A DNA stretch of 9,077 bases, taken from positions 1 through 9,077 of the forward strand of contig DAIEQM010000037.1 in the NCBI GenBank assembly GCA_027347685.1, given 5' to 3'. Source of the DNA: UBA5941 sp021824385. Lineage in GTDB: Bacteria > Patescibacteriota > Microgenomatia > UBA8517. Positions 6,002-9,077 of the stretch are shown here, piece after piece (within the stretch, counting starts at the first letter, position 1; each line of letters opens with the position of its first letter). A program made the translations under genes and the position numbers. The notes under the pieces were generated by a model. It did not search any database and was not told where the DNA came from. It saw nothing but the letters and a program-made list of their open reading frames with translations.

Positions 6002-6268
6002 CTATGAAGTTTTTTCTTTTGTCTTCTGGTACCATTCAAACATATTTGCAGCGTAGGAGTCGGTGTTGCGTAACTCTTCAATAACTTTATCCCGGAGCTC
6101 TAGCGAGCTTATTTCGTTTACATTTTTATTTTTAAGCCACGCACTCATTCGTGCCACAAGCTCGGTTGCTTGGTCGGGTGTAACTCCAGCGGCCACCACC
6201 ACTCGGTCAATTTTTTCAGGATCATATGGCTCTCGTGATCCATCTCGTTTTACGACTAAAGTATTCAT
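6002..6268 (-). CDS. Stand-alone ATP-cone domain protein
   Basis: The 88 residues form almost exactly one ATP-cone domain. The opening VVKRDGSREPYDPEKIDRVV matches the family's V-x-KRDG-x-x-x-P/F-D-x-x-KI signature. A middle helix pair (ATELVARMSAWLKN, ISSLELRDKVIEELRN) follows, and the last helix YAANMFEWYQKTKEK resembles the final helix seen in NrdR and NrdA. ATP-cones bind ATP or dATP and act as allosteric switches in ribonucleotide reductases and in the NrdR repressor. Here there is no zinc ribbon (no Cys at all), which rules out NrdR, and no catalytic domain. It may act in trans on a reductase or another enzyme encoded elsewhere; this is inference. The start is ATG 6268, supported by a well-spaced promoter. 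The guanylate-kinase-like gene lies 41 nt upstream on the same strand. Confidence 0.82.
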   Translation of the reverse strand: MNTLVVKRDGSREPYDPEKIDRVVVAAGVTPDQATELVARMSAWLKNKNVNEISSLELRDKVIEELRNTDSYAANMFEWYQKTKEKTS

Positions 6269-6277
6269 GCGATGTTC

Positions 6278-6306
6278 ATTGTAAACAGCTTATCTAAATA
6301 AGGCAA
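6278..6306 (-). promoter_or_regulatory. Predicted promoter of the ATP-cone gene
   Basis: On the minus strand TTGCCT (6306-6301) and TACAAT (6283-6278) are separated by exactly 17 nt. Nine bases then lead to ATG 6268, so a leader of about 2 nt is expected. The whole promoter fits in the 41-nt intergenic gap. Confidence 0.5.
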
Positions 6307-6309
6307 CTC

Positions 6310-7071
6310 TTATGCCGCTTCTCTTTTATTAAACCATTTATTTTCTAATACATTTATAAATTCAGAAGCTAAATCAGAGAGCCCTCCTTGCGGGTTGAGC
6401 AATATGAGGTGGGCCTTGTCCATATGTGAAAGATCAGGCAGAACGGCACTTTTTATTCGTGCTTGGGTTTGGTGGAGCGCCAGATCATACTGGTATCCGT
6501 TGTCCTTGAGGGTTCGCTTCATGAGTCTCTGAAACAACATGTATCCATCGGGCGGAACAATATAGGTATACAAAATACTGGTTGACTCAAACATTTCCGC
6601 TCCTACCATTTTTAGTTTTAAGATACTTTCAGCACCGTTTGGATCGATACGCATAATCGGAATTTTATTCTCACTTTGAACCCGCTGTAATTCTGATATC
6701 GGACTTCCATACCAAAAACCATGAAAATCAGTTTCAATAAACTGTCCATTGGCTCGCTCTTTCAAAAATTCTTCCTCACTTAACCGAATATATGGATCAA
6801 ATTCAATTTCACTTGCTCTCTGTGGGCGAGTAGTAGCAGTCTTGGGAACACCGTATGCGTCAGACTTTTGTAACAATGCTTGTACCAATGTATCTTTTCC
6901 ACTACCCGGAGGACCAGAAACGATAAGTAGTTTAGAAGTGGTCCGCTCGATTTCGTCATTTGCTGGCTGAAGTTCTACGATATGCTCAGAAATGAGGCGC
7001 ATTTCTTGAGTATCACCTATTCCTTCAAGAATTGGGTATTTTTGTATGTCTACCCCTCTTTCAATGCTCAT
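6310..7071 (-). CDS. Guanylate-kinase-like P-loop nucleotide kinase
   Basis: From ATG 7071 this encodes 253 residues, longer than the roughly 200 of bacterial guanylate kinases because of a 45-residue N-terminal extension without recognisable motif. The kinase domain (about 47-245) has the P-loop SGPPGSGKDT (52-61), the GMP-binding TATTRPQR (78-85), FIETDFHGFWYGSP (111-124) with the glutamate and serine that contact guanine, RIDPNGAESI (141-150), and the lid/R-helix region IVPPDGYMLFQRLMKR (171-186) with a later ARIKSA. Walker A ends GKD rather than GKS/T, which is odd for the family. The likely reaction is ATP + GMP to ADP + GDP, but it may be a divergent paralogue with another substrate or a regulatory role. 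A TTG at 7119 in frame is rejected because promoter elements overlap that stretch. It is divergent from the response regulator. Confidence 0.8.
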   Translation of the reverse strand: MSIERGVDIQKYPILEGIGDTQEMRLISEHIVELQPANDEIERTTSKLLIVSGPPGSGKDTLVQALLQKSDAYGVPKTATTRPQRASEIEFDPYIRLSEEEFLKERANGQFIETDFHGFWYGSPISELQRVQSENKIPIMRIDPNGAESILKLKMVGAEMFESTSILYTYIVPPDGYMLFQRLMKRTLKDNGYQYDLALHQTQARIKSAVLPDLSHMDKAHLILLNPQGGLSDLASEFINVLENKWFNKREAA

Positions 7072-7081
7072 ATTGAAAGTG

Positions 7082-7109
7082 AGTATATAACTTTTGTTAC
7101 CAATGTCCA
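7082..7109 (-). promoter_or_regulatory. Predicted promoter of the guanylate-kinase-like gene
   Basis: On the minus strand TGGACA (7109-7104, 5 of 6 to TTGACA) and TATACT (7087-7082, 5 of 6) are separated by 16 nt. Ten bases then lead to ATG 7071, giving a leader of about 3 nt. The -35 lies 1 bp from the TTCAG repeats, so a regulator bound there could also affect this promoter. Confidence 0.5.
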
Positions 7110-7110
7110 C

Positions 7111-7127
7111 ATTCAGCAAAAATTCAG
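7111..7127 (+). promoter_or_regulatory. Predicted response-regulator operator: two ATTCAG direct repeats, 11-bp spacing
   Basis: ATTCAG occurs at 7111-7116 and again at 7122-7127, one helical turn apart, ending 9 bp upstream of the response regulator's -10. The same arrangement with TCTTCAG occurs before the gene at 8908. OmpR/PhoB-family regulators bind such direct repeats as tandem dimers across the -35 region. No usable -35 hexamer is present, consistent with activator-dependent transcription. Confidence 0.6.
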
Positions 7128-7136
7128 TATCAAAGG

Positions 7137-7142
7137 TATACT
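7137..7142 (+). promoter_or_regulatory. -10 element of the response-regulator gene
   Basis: TATACT (5 of 6) ends 8 nt before ATG 7151, predicting a leaderless or nearly leaderless mRNA. The -35 zone is occupied by the TTCAG repeats. Confidence 0.5.
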
Positions 7143-7150
7143 ATTACCCA

Positions 7151-7825
7151 ATGAGAATTCTTGTTGTTGAGGATGAACACAAAATAGCCAATTCAATTAA
7201 AAAAGGACTTGAACAAGAAACCTTCGCAGTCGATGTTGCGTACGATGGAGTAGAAGGGTACGATCTTGCTTCAAGCGAACCATACGATGTTATTTTGCTC
7301 GACCTTATGCTTCCTGGCATGAGTGGTATGGAAATTTGTGATTTACTGCGCAAAAACAAAATTCACACTCCCATCCTTATGCTAACTGCACGGGGAGAAA
7401 TAGAAGATCGAGTGAAAGGTTTAAATACCGGTGCCGATGATTACTTGGTAAAACCTTTTGCTTTTGAAGAGCTCGTTGCCAGAATTAAAGCAATTGCAAG
7501 ACGACCCAAAAAAACCACTGACACCACTATTAAAGCGGGTTCATTGAGCCTCGACACTACAAGTTATGAAGTAAAACGAAATAATACGGTAATAGAGCTT
7601 ACTCGTAAAGAATTTTCACTGTTGGCATTTCTGATGAGGCACAGCGGCCAAACACTTTCAAAGGAACAAATTATGGAATCGGTGTGGAGCTATGAAGCTG
7701 ATATTTTACCGAACACCGTCGAGGTGTACATGGGGTACCTCCGAAACAAAATAGATAAATCTTTTCCTAAAGAACCACCGCTTGTACACACAGTGCGTGG
7801 TTTTGGTTATAAATTGGGAACCTAG
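7151..7825 (+). CDS. OmpR/PhoB-family response regulator
   Basis: This 224-residue protein is a DNA-binding response regulator of normal length. The receiver domain (1-115) has the acidic pair Glu8-Asp9, the phosphoacceptor Asp51 (VILLDLMLPGMSG), Thr79 (MLTARGE) and Lys101 (DDYLVKPFAFEELVARI). After a short linker the winged-helix effector domain (about 126-222) shows the family pattern ELTRKEFSLLAFLMRH, LSKEQIMESVW, NTVEVYMGYLRNKID and VHTVRGFGYKLG. ATG 7151 gives the canonical MRILVVEDE start; the frame is open further upstream, but that stretch holds the promoter. The histidine kinase gene follows after 23 nt and should be its partner. Paired TTCAG repeats in its own promoter and after the kinase gene suggest autoregulation and control of the secreted-protein gene at 8908. 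Confidence 0.95.
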   Translation: MRILVVEDEHKIANSIKKGLEQETFAVDVAYDGVEGYDLASSEPYDVILLDLMLPGMSGMEICDLLRKNKIHTPILMLTARGEIEDRVKGLNTGADDYLVKPFAFEELVARIKAIARRPKKTTDTTIKAGSLSLDTTSYEVKRNNTVIELTRKEFSLLAFLMRHSGQTLSKEQIMESVWSYEADILPNTVEVYMGYLRNKIDKSFPKEPPLVHTVRGFGYKLGT

Positions 7826-7841
7826 TCCACTTTGCTACACT
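7814..7841 (+). promoter_or_regulatory. Possible internal promoter of the histidine kinase gene
   Basis: TTGGGA (7814-7819), a 16-nt spacer and an extended -10 TGCTACACT (7833-7841) end 7 nt before ATG 7849. The kinase may therefore be made from its own leaderless transcript as well as by read-through from the response regulator. No ribosome binding site precedes ATG 7849. Confidence 0.35.
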
Positions 7842-7848
7842 TACCAGT

Positions 7849-8835
7849 ATGCAGATATTTCACTTCACACGAATCAAATTAACCGCGTGGTATGTTGCCA
7901 TTATTATGCTGGTGAGTGTTTCCTTTAGTGCTTTTGTCTATCGGGGAGTAATGGCTGAAGTAAATCGCGGATTTCGTTTACGAGCGGTACGCACACCGTT
8001 TTATACGGAGCAGTTTTTAGAAGACGATCAAACACTTTACGAAGAAATTCGTCAGCAAGTGGTAACTCAACTTGCTCTGGTGAATATGGTTATTCTGGCC
8101 GGGAGTGCAGCCGCGGGCTACTTTCTGGCAGGACGAACACTCGCTCCAATTGAAAACATGGTAGAGGAGCAAAAACGTTTTGTGGGAGATGCTTCGCATG
8201 AGTTGCGCACGCCACTGACTTCGTTAAAAACAGAAATTGAAGTGGCGCTTCGGAACAAGAAACATCCGAAAGAAACAAAAGAAATACTCGAAAGTAATTT
8301 AGAGGAAGTAAACAAAATGCAGTCACTTACGAGTTATCTATTGTCGCTCACGCGGTATGAACGGGGAGACCTGGAATTAACAAAGGAGAACATTTCTCTT
8401 GACGAAGCAGTTACAAAGGCATTAAAAAGTGTATCCAGTTTAGCCGAGAAACGTGAAATAACCATTACCACGCATATAGACAAAGCTACCATTCACGGAA
8501 ACAACGCAAGCATCATTGAACTTGCCACCATACTTCTTGATAACGCCATAAAGTACAGTAAAGTAAAAGGTGAAATTGTCGTAACTGTTGTCAAAAAAGG
8601 GCGTGAAGTATATTTTGAAGTACAAGATCATGGTTTGGGAATAAAAGCGGTCGATCTGCCCTATATCTTTAATCGTTTTTATCGATCAGACATGTCACGC
8701 AATAAGCAAAAAGTTGACGGTTATGGTCTGGGGCTTTCCATTGCAAAAAGTATTGTTGAACTTCACAACGCCAAAATTATCGTAAAAAGTATTCTTGAAA
8801 AGGGAACAACGTTCACCGTGATTTTTGCAAAGTAA
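7849..8835 (+). CDS. Membrane sensor histidine kinase (HisKA / HATPase_c), HAMP-less
   Basis: This 328-residue kinase has TM1 (about 12-31), an external loop of only about 42 residues, and TM2 (about 74-95). It then passes almost directly to the dimerisation domain: GRTLAPIENMVEEQKRF leads to the H-box DASHELRTPL with phosphorylated His117, so no full HAMP domain fits. The catalytic ATPase domain has the N-box ATILLDNAIKYS (Asn232), the G1 box VQDHGLGI (Asp260), the F-box IFNRFYRSD and the G2 box GYGLGLSIAKSIVELH. All catalytic residues are present. The short loop suggests sensing of an ion, peptide or membrane state rather than a large ligand; this is inference. It should phosphorylate Asp51 of the upstream response regulator. 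The start ATG 7849 is supported by the gene spacing and a nearby -10. Confidence 0.94.
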   Translation: MQIFHFTRIKLTAWYVAIIMLVSVSFSAFVYRGVMAEVNRGFRLRAVRTPFYTEQFLEDDQTLYEEIRQQVVTQLALVNMVILAGSAAAGYFLAGRTLAPIENMVEEQKRFVGDASHELRTPLTSLKTEIEVALRNKKHPKETKEILESNLEEVNKMQSLTSYLLSLTRYERGDLELTKENISLDEAVTKALKSVSSLAEKREITITTHIDKATIHGNNASIIELATILLDNAIKYSKVKGEIVVTVVKKGREVYFEVQDHGLGIKAVDLPYIFNRFYRSDMSRNKQKVDGYGLGLSIAKSIVELHNAKIIVKSILEKGTTFTVIFAK

Positions 8836-8841
8836 CATCCA

Positions 8842-8859
8842 TCTTCAGCGATTCTTCAG
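8842..8859 (+). promoter_or_regulatory. Predicted response-regulator operator: two TCTTCAG direct repeats, 11-bp spacing
   Basis: TCTTCAG occurs at 8842-8848 and 8853-8859, ending 10 bp upstream of the TATACT at 8870. Core sequence (TTCAG), spacing (11 bp) and distance to the -10 match the repeats before the response regulator gene. No -35 hexamer is present. It probably activates the secreted-protein gene. Confidence 0.62.
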
Positions 8860-8869
8860 TTTTTGTTTA

Positions 8870-8875
8870 TATACT
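8870..8875 (+). promoter_or_regulatory. -10 element before the secreted-protein gene
   Basis: TATACT (5 of 6) predicts a transcription start near 8882. That is 2-3 nt before an ATG at 8885 that opens an 8-codon ORF, and about 26 nt before the main ATG at 8908. Confidence 0.5.
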
Positions 8876-8884
8876 ACTTATTCG

Positions 8885-8911
8885 ATGCAAAGGCAGGTGA
8901 TACACACATGA
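8885..8911 (+). CDS. Possible 8-codon leader ORF upstream of the secreted-protein gene
   Basis: ATG 8885 opens the peptide MQRQVIHT, ending with TGA at 8909-8911, so its stop overlaps the main start codon as ATGA. Its ATG lies 9 nt after the -10, the same leaderless geometry as the full genes in this window. It could couple or tune translation of the main ORF, or it may be a chance ORF. Confidence 0.3.
   Translation: MQRQVIHT
8895..8900 (+). promoter_or_regulatory. Shine-Dalgarno sequence of the secreted-protein gene
   Basis: AGGTGA lies 7 nt before ATG 8908. It is one of the few well-placed ribosome binding sites in the window and fixes ATG 8908 as the start of the signal-peptide protein. 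Confidence 0.65.
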
Positions 8912-9077
8912 AAAAGCGAGTAATTATTCCAACAATTGCATTGATTGCAATTTTAGGTGCAGTTACGATGGGAACAGTGTCTGTTTCTGCACAAAGCCCG
9001 ATGTATGGCAATCTCGTCACTCAAATCGCCGAGCGGTTTAATTTAAAAGAAAGTGATGTGCAGGATGTGGTAAATCA
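8908..9077 (+). CDS. Small secreted protein, N-terminal part (cut by window end)
   Basis: The first 56 codons are visible. A classical signal peptide (basic MKKR, hydrophobic core to about residue 22, cleavage probably after SVSA at 28) is followed by a mature part beginning QSPMYGNLVTQIAERFNLKES and going on into VQDVV. The IAERFNLKESDVQ pattern resembles a small helix-turn-helix-like bundle as seen in short secreted proteins of CPR bacteria; I cannot name the family. The start is firm, with AGGTGA upstream and a complete signal peptide. It lies 72 nt after the histidine kinase gene behind its own promoter, which carries the same paired TTCAG repeats as the response regulator promoter. It is therefore probably an output of this two-component system, exported to the envelope or medium. 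The rest of the gene is outside the window. Confidence 0.8.
   Translation, partial: MKKRVIIPTIALIAILGAVTMGTVSVSAQSPMYGNLVTQIAERFNLKESDVQDVVN

Noticed and set aside
6002..6268. NrdR repressor
   Set aside because: The N-terminal zinc ribbon is missing and the protein has no cysteine; only the ATP-cone is present.
7072..7119. TTG start and 16-codon extension of the guanylate-kinase-like protein
   Set aside because: The TGGACA/TATACT promoter lies in it, and ATG 7071 has the same -10 spacing as neighbouring genes.
7094..7150. 19-codon N-terminal extension of the response regulator
   Set aside because: The canonical MRILVVEDE start is at 7151, and the upstream stretch contains the operator repeats and -10.

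Overview
The window looks like a piece of a Candidate Phyla Radiation (Patescibacteria) chromosome, probably a Microgenomates- or Parcubacteria-like lineage. This is inference from AT-rich, tightly packed short genes, small membrane proteins with Pro/Ser linkers, a DUF2207 protein with a poly-glycine tail, several small unassignable ORFs, and near absence of Shine-Dalgarno sequences. UGA works as a stop codon (4410-4412), so this is not a Gracilibacteria/Absconditabacteria recoded genome. No tRNA, rRNA, CRISPR array, insertion sequence or convincing intrinsic terminator was seen, and no gene-free stretch exceeds 100 bases.

Layout. 1-380 (+): small single-pass membrane protein, possibly starting before the window. 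396-1280 (-): a signal-anchored thermonuclease-family protein followed by a small hypothetical protein. 1333-5623 (+): a co-directional run of a DUF2207 membrane protein, a 12-TM MFS (DHA1-like) efflux-type transporter, an ECF-type sigma factor, and a three-TM protein overlapping the sigma gene by 14 nt, probably its regulator. 5627-7071 (-): a guanylate-kinase-like protein, a stand-alone ATP-cone protein and a small helical hypothetical protein. 7151-8835 (+): an OmpR-family response regulator and a HAMP-less histidine kinase. 8908-end (+): the beginning of a secreted small protein.

Two patterns tie the window together. First, almost every gene has a TAnAnT-type -10 hexamer only 6-10 nt before its ATG and no ribosome binding site, which predicts mainly leaderless mRNAs. 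Second, paired TTCAG repeats spaced exactly 11 bp apart lie 9-10 bp upstream of the -10 hexamers of two promoters: that of the response regulator and that of the secreted protein after the kinase. This is the geometry expected of an OmpR/PhoB-type activator site, so the two-component system probably regulates itself and the adjacent secreted protein. That second transcript may also carry an 8-codon leader ORF whose stop overlaps the main start.
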